Below the pieces are notes generated by a model, which searched no databases, had not been told where the DNA came from, and saw nothing but the letters and a program-made list of their open reading frames with translations. From an uncultured Clostridia bacterium (lineage in GTDB: Bacteria > Bacillota > Clostridia > Oscillospirales > Ruminococcaceae), in NCBI GenBank assembly GCA_947168885.1, contig CAMVNQ010000001.1:1-64000 (forward strand): a DNA stretch of 64,000 nucleotides, in the 5' to 3' direction. Shown here one piece after another: positions 15,746 to 23,792 of this stretch. Position 1 is the stretch's first letter; each line of letters begins with the position of its first letter. The translations under genes were made by a program, and so were the position numbers.

Positions 15746-16870
15746 GCTCTATTATTTCCACGTCGTTAGGATTTATATTCCGATACTCGCTGAGCATCTT
15801 CTTCGCGTCCGCGAAATTTCCTGCCGCAATCATAGCTTTTATATTATTTTTCACTGCAAGAGCCAGCCTGTCCATTTCAGATATCTTAGACTTTTCTTCA
15901 AGCTCTTTTATGATGCACTTGCTATATTCCGAGATAAGAGATGCGGCCGGTTCATAGATTCTGACGACATTTTTCAATCCGGAAATACATTCCTTTATAC
16001 GACCGCTTTTTTTCATTTCAATACAATCATTCAATGTAACCGCTGCATTTATCAGATCAGGATAATCTGTGTTATTTAAAGGATACATCGCCCCTATTGA
16101 AGCAATATTCTCCGCGCATCGAACCGCATCGATCATAAAACTTTTCCACAGTCATGCTGCATAACTGTCATTTTTTAACCTACACTTTTCAATGCCAATT
16201 TCAAGGTACTTCATTGCACTCTCAAATTCGTAAACAGACCCATAACCGTCGAAAAGCTGTGAGTAGATTTTCGGGTGAGGGTCTTCTTCAGTTTCAAGAG
16301 TTTTCAGCATAAGCTCGGAGTTGCGTCTGAATTTAGCTTGCGTTTCCTCAAATGTTGTATAGACATAGCCATAATGCAGTGCAACGTCATATAAATTCTT
16401 AGATGGCATATATATCGGGGAAAGATATTCATGTATTATCCCGACAAATCTTGTATCCGGGTATTTTCTTGCCAGACGGCGCGGATAGAAATCAATATAA
16501 TCATCACCGCTGTAAAGATTTCTGATAGCGAATGATGCCGACTTGTATTTTTTTGGTATTCTCCCGAATTGAAGAAATCAATTATGCCATCACAGCTTTC
16601 AAAAATTTCATCGGCATCAAGGAACATGAACCACTCACCGGACGCGACAGCAAACGCAGTGTTTCTCGCTGCGGAAAAATCCTTTATCCAGTCAAAATGC
16701 AGGATTTTGTCGGTAAACTTTTCCGCGATCTCAACAGTTCTGTCAGTAGAGCCTGTATCCGTGATTATAAGTTCGGAATCGACATTATCAAGAATAGGCT
16801 TTATCGCAGAGAGGCACCTGTCAAGCCATTTTTCTTCATTTTTCACTATCATTCCGATCGTAAGTTTCAT
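15720..16870 (-). pseudogene. Family 2 glycosyltransferase with C-terminal TPR-like region, frameshifted
   Basis: The N-terminal 110 residues are a clear GT2 domain (MKLTIGMIVKNEEKWLDRCL; ITDTGSTDRT; LDADE). The frame is then lost at an A7 run on the coding strand (T7 at 16548-16554); adding one A restores a continuous frame through the rest of the domain. A second lesion, an in-frame TGA at 16152-16154, interrupts the helical repeat region that ends at 15720. Repaired, the product would be about 380 residues. It lies 9 bases behind the flagellin methylase gene, so it was probably a flagellin or surface-protein glycosyltransferase. The A7 run could also be a slippage site. Confidence 0.8.
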
Positions 16871-16879
16871 CTTATTATC

Positions 16880-18124
16880 CTACTTTATTATCAGCGCGAG
16901 GTGCGCGGGGGTGGTGAGACCGAGTTCTTTCATTTTTTCCAGAACCTTATCGGCACGTTCTTTATTGTGCGACATACCACGGTTCAGCATTGCCGTTATT
17001 TTGATGAACTTCTTCTCAACGTCGTCGCTCTCATACCCTATAGCACACGCAAACACCTGTAAAACAGCAACGAACGCAGTAAACACAGAATATGTCTCGA
17101 AGAAAGAACCTTGTGTCATATTTAGCTGTACAAAAATGTCAAGGAACATATTTATAGCAACATTACGAAGAGCGTACTCTCTCCCCTCGAAAGCCTTTGC
17201 AAACTTCGCCTTTCCTTCGAGGTATCGTTCGGGGATAAGCTGTTCGCCGTCGTGAAGCATCGAAATGTCGATATAATCTTTTCTTGTACCAAAATACTGA
17301 TATACAAGATTATTAATTATAAGGAACTTAAGTTTATAATTCGATTCAATGCCCTTGATCGAATCAAGTATCGAATCGGCAGAGAATTGTTTTTTGTAGC
17401 TGTTAAGTATCGACGGTATATTGTCTGCATCATTAATTGTTTTAACTGTATCTGTGATCTTCTTCGCCGCGAGAGCTCCGAGAACTATTGAATCCTCAAT
17501 GTTATCGAACTTGTTGAACAGCTCGGTGTAAAAATCTATTATTTCGAGACGTTTTTTGATGTATGGCGACTTCTCGACCGCTTCAACGGTGTCACGTACG
17601 GTCGATTTGCCCGAAAGCTTCTGCACATCACGGGCAATGACAGTCTCCATTTCCGCTGCGTCCTTGTTTTTAAGCAGTATGTCCACAACCGCAGGACAGG
17701 ATGTTGAGCAGGAACGAATGTAGATCTGATCTCTGTTGTAGTATCTTCTCGGGTACTGCGTGCAGACCGAGCCGAGGTACTTTTCGCCGTAGTTCTTTTG
17801 TATCAGACAAAGCCCCGTTTCGTTGTCATGAAACGGGCATTTTCCCTCGGCGAGGGCTCTCTCATCAAGCACCAGTTCGCCGTTCTGTGCATAGAACTCA
17901 TTAACGAGATTTACGACATAATTGTCACTTCCGGGCTTGGTATTCTTTGAGAAAGACCTTTCTATGAGATCCCGGAACTCTTCGGGACAATCAATAGTAT
18001 TAAGACGGTCAAGCTCCTCCTGTGTCCATGTTATCGTCCAACCGTCGCAGCATGATTCGGTACACTCGCCGCCTATGCATCTGAATTTACTGAAATATCT
18101 TGGTTGTTTGTAATAATAATCCAT
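16880..18124 (-). CDS. fliB: Flagellin lysine-N-methylase (FliB family)
   Basis: This 414-residue protein has the FliB N-terminal cysteine pattern (CIGGECTESCCDGW), then CPFH and CLIQ, and a CTQYPR/CSTSCP block. These cysteines are thought to bind an iron-sulfur cluster. The family methylates lysines of flagellin. GGAGG lies 6 bases before the ATG at 18124; upstream codons are rejected. It follows the flagellin gene on the same strand after a terminator and precedes the glycosyltransferase pseudogene by 9 bases, a flagellin-modification group. Confidence 0.9.
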   Translation of the reverse strand: MDYYYKQPRYFSKFRCIGGECTESCCDGWTITWTQEELDRLNTIDCPEEFRDLIERSFSKNTKPGSDNYVVNLVNEFYAQNGELVLDERALAEGKCPFHDNETGLCLIQKNYGEKYLGSVCTQYPRRYYNRDQIYIRSCSTSCPAVVDILLKNKDAAEMETVIARDVQKLSGKSTVRDTVEAVEKSPYIKKRLEIIDFYTELFNKFDNIEDSIVLGALAAKKITDTVKTINDADNIPSILNSYKKQFSADSILDSIKGIESNYKLKFLIINNLVYQYFGTRKDYIDISMLHDGEQLIPERYLEGKAKFAKAFEGREYALRNVAINMFLDIFVQLNMTQGSFFETYSVFTAFVAVLQVFACAIGYESDDVEKKFIKITAMLNRGMSHNKERADKVLEKMKELGLTTPAHLALIIK

Positions 18125-18202
18125 TTTAAACCTCCGATGCATCAAAGCACGTATTTTGTTTATTATAACATAAAACCGGTACATTTGTAAAGGTTTTTGG
18201 GT

Positions 18203-18241
18203 AAAAAAACCAAAACCCCTTCGGGAAAGATCCCGAAGGGG
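18203..18241 (-). terminator. Flagellin terminator
   Basis: On the minus strand CCCCTTCGGGA (18231-18241) pairs with TCCCGAAGGGG (18217-18227), followed by TTTTGG and a T7 run. Confidence 0.9.
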
Positions 18242-18313
18242 CCAATTGTGGTTTAGTTAGTGCTTACGCAATATATCTAACCAAATTCTCAAGCTGCTTT
18301 GACTGATCTAAGA

Positions 18314-19942
18314 TTAGCCGAGTAACTGGAGAACGCCCTGAGGCTGCTGGTTAGCCTGTGCGAGCATCGACTGAGAAGCCTGCTGAAGTATGTTGGACTT
18401 CGTGTACTTGATCATCTCAGCAGCCATATCTGTATCTCTGATCTGAGACTCAGAAGCTGTGAGGTTCTCGTTAGCAGTGTTCAGCGAGTTAACAGTGTGT
18501 TCAAGTCTGTTCTGAACCGCACCGAGCTTAGCTCTCTGTGTAGAAACCTTCTGGATAGCGTCGTCTATCTTGTTGATAGATGTGTTAGCGTCGTCCTGCT
18601 TAGCAACGCTTATGCCGCTGATACCGAGTGCATCTGCGCCCATATCATCAACATTAACGGTAAGTCTCTGATCCTCAACGCCGTTAGCGCCGATCTGGAA
18701 TGTGAGACCCTTGCCGGTAGCTGTAGAAACGTTCTTGCCAACGCCTGCGCCGTCTGTAAGAGTAGCTGCAACACCTGCTGTGCTCTTAACGTTGAAGTAG
18801 ATAGAGGTGTCGTCTCCTCCGGGGGACTTAGCGTCTTCGATGTTTACATCATAATCGAAGCCAGCCTTAGCGAAGAGCTGCTTGATGTCGTTCTCGCTGT
18901 ACTCAACGCCTGTAGCGAGGTGGAGCTCTAACTTTTCACCGGCAGTGCCCTGGTTACGAGCTGTACCAACCTTAACTTCTTCCTTGCCTGCTGCTACGTC
19001 TGTGAACACCTTGATCTCCTTAGCAACACCCTCGGTTAACTTTTCAGAACCATAAGTGTTAGCTGTGAAGGTGATTTTATCACCAGAACCGAGTCCGCCG
19101 TTTGTACCGTCAGCAACGAGAGTAGAAAGGTCAGCGACCTGAGTCGAACGCTCGCCAGCTACAGTAGTCTTTGTAGAACCAGCTGTGTTCATGGTCATGA
19201 TGCCGTTCTGGAGCTTGATGCTAACCTCAGCGGGGTTACCTGTCTGACCTCCGTCCTTGTTAACTGTTGCGTTAGCAATAAGGTCATCGATATCCTTCTG
19301 AGTGTAGGTCTTGCCGGATACGAGGTTGAGCTTTAACTCAGTACCGCCAGCTGCCCAAATAGCGTTCTCACCGCCGTCGCCGGAAGCGTTAGCGGTAGTT
19401 GTGATCTTAACGCCTGCCATGTTGGATGTGATAGCAGCGCCCTTAAGATCTGCGAGAGTATCTTCTACGACACCGTATTTCGGACCATACTCGCCGTTGT
19501 TTCCGCCTGCGCCTGCAAGGGAACCGTCGAGGAGCTTCATCTCGTTGAACTCAGTGGACTGAGCTATTCTGTCAACTTCAGACTTGAGAGCGTCAACTTC
19601 GTACTGGATCTGCTGACGGTCTTCGTCTGTGTAAGTACCGTTAGCGGACTGTACTGCGAGCTCACGCATTCTCTGCATGATGTCTTCAGTTTCCTGAAGG
19701 CCGCCTTCTGCTGTCTGGATAAGAGAGATAGCATCGTTAGCGTTTGCGGAAGCCTGTGTAAGGCCACGGATCTGGGATCTCATTTTTTCGGAGATCGCGA
19801 GACCTGCTGCGTTATCAGCTGCACGGTTGATGTTGTAACCTGTGGAGAGCTTTTCAGTCTGCTTCTTGAGGCCGCTTACGTTCTTACGCATAGCCTCGTT
19901 TGCGTTCATTGCGCTAATGTTGTGCTGTACTACCATTCCCAT
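18314..19942 (-). CDS. fliC: Flagellin
   Basis: This 542-residue filament protein has conserved N-terminal D0/D1 helices (VVQHNISAMNANEAMRKN through about residue 165) and a C-terminal D1/D0 region (about 455-542, ending QQPQGVLQLLG). Between them lies a roughly 290-residue Ser/Thr/Gly-rich variable domain, larger than in B. subtilis Hag and a likely surface for glycosylation. AAGGAGG precedes the ATG. It is driven by a sigma-28 promoter (20141-20167) through a leader of about 190 bases. Methylase and glycosyltransferase genes follow. Confidence 0.97.
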   Translation of the reverse strand: MGMVVQHNISAMNANEAMRKNVSGLKKQTEKLSTGYNINRAADNAAGLAISEKMRSQIRGLTQASANANDAISLIQTAEGGLQETEDIMQRMRELAVQSANGTYTDEDRQQIQYEVDALKSEVDRIAQSTEFNEMKLLDGSLAGAGGNNGEYGPKYGVVEDTLADLKGAAITSNMAGVKITTTANASGDGGENAIWAAGGTELKLNLVSGKTYTQKDIDDLIANATVNKDGGQTGNPAEVSIKLQNGIMTMNTAGSTKTTVAGERSTQVADLSTLVADGTNGGLGSGDKITFTANTYGSEKLTEGVAKEIKVFTDVAAGKEEVKVGTARNQGTAGEKLELHLATGVEYSENDIKQLFAKAGFDYDVNIEDAKSPGGDDTSIYFNVKSTAGVAATLTDGAGVGKNVSTATGKGLTFQIGANGVEDQRLTVNVDDMGADALGISGISVAKQDDANTSINKIDDAIQKVSTQRAKLGAVQNRLEHTVNSLNTANENLTASESQIRDTDMAAEMIKYTKSNILQQASQSMLAQANQQPQGVLQLLG

Positions 19943-20134
19943 AATTGTTCCTCCTTGATTTTCCGAACTTAGCTCTTGGGGGAGTTAAGCTCTACCGGTG
20001 GAGTTCCTTTACCGCCGGTCCTGTGGTTTTTAGCCGTGCCCTCTTGGCATCGGCCTGATAATGATCTGTGATTTGTGTTTTGGTGTTATGGCCATGTTCC
20101 GATCGCTGCAGCCGACCTTCACTTGACCCTTACA
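19943..20134 (-). promoter_or_regulatory. Structured flagellin leader
   Basis: The transcribed leader has several stems and three ANGGA motifs on the minus strand (ACAGGA, AAAGGA and the AAGGAGG ribosome site). This is the layout of a CsrA-controlled flagellin leader. No csrA is in the window, so this is a hypothesis. A c-di-GMP-I riboswitch was looked for and its conserved core is not found. Confidence 0.35.
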
Positions 20135-20140
20135 AACGTT

Positions 20141-20167
20141 ATATCGACAGGAGTCCGAAAAACTTTA
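20141..20167 (-). promoter_or_regulatory. Sigma-28 (SigD) promoter of flagellin
   Basis: On the minus strand TAAA (20164-20167), 15 bases, then GTCGATAT (20141-20148). This matches the TAAA-N15-GCCGATAT consensus in all but one base. Confidence 0.88.
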
Positions 20168-20379
20168 GCCACAAATGTAACTTTTTGGTCATTTTATTAT
20201 ATTTTGTTTAGTTTTCATAACAGCATCTTGCTCAAACTGTGCACATTGCCTATAAATTGGATTATACTATTGTATATAGTCATACATCACTCTTGATATT
20301 TTGTCGGATCACGACAACCTCAGCCCGGAAAGCAGTTTGACCGATTATGACTTAAAATCGACCATGTAATCAAAAGTTG

Positions 20380-20421
20380 TTGAAATAAAAACTTCACTGT
20401 GTTATAATGCAATCAGTGAAG
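20380..20421 (+). promoter_or_regulatory. LytTR gene promoter flanked by an inverted repeat
   Basis: TTGAAA (20380-20385) and TATAAT (20403-20408) are 17 bases apart. CTTCACTG (20392-20399) and CAGTGAAG (20414-20421) bracket the -10 box, a plausible autoregulatory operator for the LytTR protein encoded just downstream. Confidence 0.7.
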
Positions 20422-20439
20422 GAGAGGTGATGTAAGACC

Positions 20440-20880
20440 ATGGACATAGAGATAAAGCTTGATGACAGCGTTACTGTTCCGAAGGTCATCATCATAACGA
20501 ATAAAGTCGATAAAGAGATCGAGGAGCTCGTCGAGAAGATCTCAAAATACAAGCCCACTGTTATATGCGGATTCAGAGACGGAATAATGCGGATCCTTGA
20601 ACCTTCCGAAATCCTAAGAATATACTCTGAGGGAAGAAAGATCTCGGCGGTCACTGACGACGGCGAATACATTATCAGAAAACGACTATTTGAAATAGAG
20701 GAAACACTGGAACTTTCAAGGTTTGCGCGAATATCCAATTCCGAAATAATCAATCTCAGAAAAGTACAGCACTTTGACCTCAGTCTCAGAGGAACTATAT
20801 GTGTAAAAATGAACGACGGCTCGGTAACTTATGTATCAAGGCGTTATGTTTCAAAAATCAAATCAGTTTTAGGAGTGTGA
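20440..20880 (+). CDS. LytTR DNA-binding domain protein
   Basis: This 146-residue protein has a LytTR domain in its C-terminal 100 residues (FARISNSEIINLRKV, then LSLRGTICVKMNDGS and YVSRRYVSKIK). It has no receiver domain. Such stand-alone LytTR regulators are commonly paired with a DUF3021 membrane protein, which overlaps this gene's end here. The pair is thought to act as a membrane-coupled transcription switch. The ATG is spaced 10 bases after GGAGAGG. The promoter carries an inverted repeat that could be the autoregulation site. Confidence 0.88.
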   Translation: MDIEIKLDDSVTVPKVIIITNKVDKEIEELVEKISKYKPTVICGFRDGIMRILEPSEILRIYSEGRKISAVTDDGEYIIRKRLFEIEETLELSRFARISNSEIINLRKVQHFDLSLRGTICVKMNDGSVTYVSRRYVSKIKSVLGV

Positions 20881-20885
20881 TCACT

Positions 20886-21332
20886 ATGAAAAAAATCATT
20901 CAAAGAGGTATAGTAGGTATTTTTGTGGGTTTGGCAATAGGTCAGATAATAACCATTATCATTTCCCTGTCTTTGGGAACAGGCGAGTATGTCGCATGTG
21001 CACCGGAGTTTATCGAGTTGGTCGGCAATGAAGCCGTGGCAGTGGCAGTACAGACGATTCTGTGCGGGATAATGGGATTCGGTTTCGGCGGCGCATCGGC
21101 GATATGGGAAATGGATAACCTCAGTATAGCTGCGCAGACAGGTATATGCTTCCTCATCTACTCGATATTTATGTTCCCGATAGCATACTTCACCTACTGG
21201 ATGGAACATTCTGTTGCAGGTTTCCTGAAATACTTCGGCATATTTGCCGGGATATTCGCAACTATATGGGCTGTGCAATATTTTATATGGAAGAAGAGAA
21301 TCAAGGAGATCAATGACGGTCTGAAGCAATAA
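20886..21332 (+). CDS. DUF3021 membrane protein, partner of LytTR
   Basis: This 148-residue integral membrane protein has four predicted spans (about residues 8-28, 55-78, 90-110, 120-138) and a basic C-terminal tail. DUF3021 proteins occur almost always beside LytTR regulators and probably antagonise or sense for them. Its ATG lies 6 bases after the LytTR stop, with AGGAG inside the end of that gene, so the two are translationally linked. The function assignment rests on context. Confidence 0.82.
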   Translation: MKKIIQRGIVGIFVGLAIGQIITIIISLSLGTGEYVACAPEFIELVGNEAVAVAVQTILCGIMGFGFGGASAIWEMDNLSIAAQTGICFLIYSIFMFPIAYFTYWMEHSVAGFLKYFGIFAGIFATIWAVQYFIWKKRIKEINDGLKQ

Positions 21333-21645
21333 ACTATGACCCCGTTTCTTTAGCTGTCGCCGCCCGCATAAAATGTCATCAGAAAGTGAACGTAGCGCTT
21401 TATCTTATACGGGGCTCCCCGCATCGACAACGGCGGTCAGAGCCCACTCAAACCTGTATGGATAAGCTAAATACGGAATCTGCGTATTAAGATATATCGA
21501 GTGTGATGAGCAGGATTTTTATTGAGAAAACAGTTATTCTTGATTATTAGATTTTTCTGCTATGCCATATATAGTATATCAAGTATTAGTCGTGCTGTCA
21601 TTATGCATATTTATCGTCGTCGGGATTTGGACAGATTTGCTGTAA
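21333..21645. other. Intergenic region with a possible structured RNA
   Basis: No gene is seen. At 21397-21467 an extended imperfect hairpin forms: GCTTTATC/GATAAGC with one bulge, TATACGG/CCTGTATG, GGCTC/GAGCC and an inner CCGC/GCGG. It is followed by a smaller AATACG/CGTATT hairpin. It could be an untranslated end of the LytTR unit or a small RNA; no known family is recognised. Confidence 0.35.
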
Positions 21646-21674
21646 TTGACAGTCCAACAGGATTATGATATACT
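21646..21674 (+). promoter_or_regulatory. Glycerate kinase promoter
   Basis: TTGACA (21646-21651) and TATACT (21669-21674) are separated by 17 bases. Confidence 0.75.
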
Positions 21675-21727
21675 CGAATAAATGAAACTTCCCCGCAATG
21701 ACCGGGGTAAACATTCAGGGTGATGTT

Positions 21728-22906
21728 ATGAAAGTTGTTATCGCAATAGATTCGTTCAAGGGCAGTCTGTCTTCCATGCAGGCGGGAAACGCCGCGGCAG
21801 AGGGAGTCCGGCGGGTCTTCTCCGATGCGGATATAGTAGTCTGTCCGCTTGCCGACGGCGGCGAGGGAACGGTTGAAGCACTCGTTTCCGGAATGGACGG
21901 AGATTTTCGCGAAGTAAAGGTCACCGACCCCTGCGGCAGACCCGTGACCGCGAGATACGGCATTATTTCCGGTACAAACACCGCCGTTATGGAGATGTCG
22001 GCGGCTGCGGGAATAACTCTTGTTCCGCGCGGCGAGCTCGACCCGATGACCAAGACCACATACGGCGTGGGCGAGATGATACGCGACGCAGCAGCTCACG
22101 GCTGCCGCGATTTCATCATCGGAATCGGCGGCAGCGCCACAAACGACGGCGGCGCGGGTATGCTGCAGGCACTCGGGTTCGGGCTGCTGAACGAGCGCAG
22201 CGAGCAGATACCGTTCGGTGCTGCCGGACTGTCGGAACTTGTGCGGATAACCGATGAAAACGCTCTGCCTGAGCTGTCGGAATGCCGGTTTCGCATCGCC
22301 TGTGATGTGACAAATCCGCTGTGCGGCGGGAATGGGTGCAGTGCTGTGTTCGCCCCGCAGAAAGGCGCAAAGCCGGAGGATATTCCGCGAATGGACAGCT
22401 GGCTCGCGGGATTCGCTGAGCTTACAAAAGCGGTGCGTCCGGATGCCGACCCGAATTATCCCGGTGCGGGAGCCGCGGGCGGACTTGGATTCGCGTTTCT
22501 GTCCTACACGAACGCGGTATTGCAGTCAGGTGTAGATCTGATACTGCGTGAAACGCGGCTTGAAGAGCATATTGCAGCCGCCGATATTGTCATCACCGGC
22601 GAGGGGCGGCTCGACGCCCAGACCGCTATGGGCAAGGCACCCGCAGGTGTAGCTAAGCTTGCAAAGAAATACGGAAAACCCGTTATCGCGTTTGCGGGAA
22701 GCGTAACGAAAGATGCCGCAGTCCTGCACGACCACGGAATTGACGCGTATTTCCCGATAGCCCGTGGAGCCTGCACCCTCGAAGACGCGATGAAGCCGGA
22801 GATCGCAAGCGAAAATCTTTCTGACACGGTCGAGCAGGTTTTCAGAGCGACGAATGCAGTTCGACAAATTTTCCCCGATGCACGCGCAGCGGGTTTTTCT
22901 TCTTGA
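21728..22906 (+). CDS. Glycerate 2-kinase family protein
   Basis: This 392-residue enzyme of the GlxK/GarK family phosphorylates glycerate with ATP. It shows the family N-terminus MKVVIAIDSFKGSLSS, PLADGGEGTVEAL (about residues 42-54), GIGGSATNDGGAGM (about 135-148) and a C-terminal TGEGRLDAQT block. The ATG at 21728 follows AGGGTGAT. It has its own promoter and sits alone upstream of the amidase-radA pair, whose promoter overlaps its last codons. The link to any glycerate pathway is not visible locally. Confidence 0.93.
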   Translation: MKVVIAIDSFKGSLSSMQAGNAAAEGVRRVFSDADIVVCPLADGGEGTVEALVSGMDGDFREVKVTDPCGRPVTARYGIISGTNTAVMEMSAAAGITLVPRGELDPMTKTTYGVGEMIRDAAAHGCRDFIIGIGGSATNDGGAGMLQALGFGLLNERSEQIPFGAAGLSELVRITDENALPELSECRFRIACDVTNPLCGGNGCSAVFAPQKGAKPEDIPRMDSWLAGFAELTKAVRPDADPNYPGAGAAGGLGFAFLSYTNAVLQSGVDLILRETRLEEHIAAADIVITGEGRLDAQTAMGKAPAGVAKLAKKYGKPVIAFAGSVTKDAAVLHDHGIDAYFPIARGACTLEDAMKPEIASENLSDTVEQVFRATNAVRQIFPDARAAGFSS

Positions 22907-22931
22907 CCCCTAACACGAAATATGCTATAAT
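22903..22931 (+). promoter_or_regulatory. Amidase-radA promoter
   Basis: TTGACC (22903-22908) and TATAAT (22926-22931) are separated by 17 bases. The -35 box overlaps the glycerate kinase stop region. Confidence 0.85.
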
Positions 22932-22965
22932 GTATCAGCGGTGCTTGTCATATTCCGACAGCTTG

Positions 22966-22997
22966 TTTCATATCTTTTACAAAAAGATATGAAAGGA
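22966..22997 (+). promoter_or_regulatory. Leader hairpin overlapping the amidase ribosome binding site
   Basis: TTTCATATCTTTT (22966-22978) and AAAAGATATGAAA (22982-22994) form a perfect 13-bp stem with a 3-base loop. The Shine-Dalgarno AAAGGA (22992-22997) lies partly inside the stem, so the hairpin could limit translation. Confidence 0.6.
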
Positions 22998-23006
22998 AAG
23001 CTTATC

Positions 23007-23792
23007 ATGGCAGGAATAAAAATACTGAAAAACAAGATACCGTTCATAATCACGCTGGTCTGCTGCGTTACCGTAGCGGCACTCGCCGCGAGCGTAAGAG
23101 CAGGGCAGAGCATGAAAACCGCCGAAGCTTCCGCACAGGCACGAGAGAAGCAGGTCGTTGTGCTTGATGCTGGTCATGGCGGCCTCGATTCAGGCTGTGT
23201 CGGCGTGAACGGCACTTATGAGAAGGACGTGAACCTCGATATCGTCAAAGACCTCGGCGCTATGCTAACTTTTGCGGGGTATGAGGTCGTATATACACGC
23301 ACCGACGATGTGTCGATACACGATGACGGCGTTGAGGGCATACGCAATCAGAAGATCTCGGATATGGAGAACAGACTGAACATCGTGCAGAAATATCCCG
23401 ACTGCGTTTTTATCTCCGTTCATCAGAATCGGTTCACCGATCCGGCGTACTTCGGCGGTCAGATGTTTTATACGACCAATAACAGCGCGAATTTCAGGCT
23501 CGCGAGGATAATGCAGGGACTTTTCTCGGAGCTTCAGCCCGGGAACGACCGTGAAGTAAAGCTCATCGACAACGGGCTTTATCTTTTCAAGAACACCGAG
23601 CAGCCCGCGCTGCTGATCGAGTGCGGATTTCTCTCAAACCCGAACGACGCGGCGAATTTAAGCACACCGGACTATCGAAGAAAGGTCGCATTCACGATAT
23701 ACACGGGTCTTGCGCGCTTTTTCGGTGAGGAAGTAAAAAACAAGGAGAATACGGAAATTGGCGAAACAGAAAGTTTCTTATATATGCAGTGA
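23007..23792 (+). CDS. N-acetylmuramoyl-L-alanine amidase (Amidase_3)
   Basis: This 261-residue zinc amidase cuts the bond between MurNAc and the peptide stem of peptidoglycan. A membrane anchor or signal segment covers about residues 10-32. The catalytic domain has DAGHGG (first zinc His), a Glu in NGTYEKDVNLDIV, SVHQNRF (second zinc His) and LLIECGFLSN with the catalytic Glu. The ATG at 23007 is chosen from AAAGGA; upstream codons are leader. It overlaps radA by 35 bases. A decayed copy of its start is at 13581-13680. It resembles the sporulation-type CwlD group in size, but that is not proven. Confidence 0.92.
   Translation: MAGIKILKNKIPFIITLVCCVTVAALAASVRAGQSMKTAEASAQAREKQVVVLDAGHGGLDSGCVGVNGTYEKDVNLDIVKDLGAMLTFAGYEVVYTRTDDVSIHDDGVEGIRNQKISDMENRLNIVQKYPDCVFISVHQNRFTDPAYFGGQMFYTTNNSANFRLARIMQGLFSELQPGNDREVKLIDNGLYLFKNTEQPALLIECGFLSNPNDAANLSTPDYRRKVAFTIYTGLARFFGEEVKNKENTEIGETESFLYMQ

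Noticed and set aside
16152-16154. Selenocysteine or recoded TGA in the glycosyltransferase
   Set aside because: The same gene also has a frameshift, there is no selenoprotein-type context, and GT2 proteins are not selenoproteins; decay is simpler.
19943-20134. c-di-GMP-I (GEMM) riboswitch in the flagellin leader
   Set aside because: The conserved CACGCACAGGGCAAACC core and tetraloop-receptor layout are not present; only generic stems and GGA motifs are seen.
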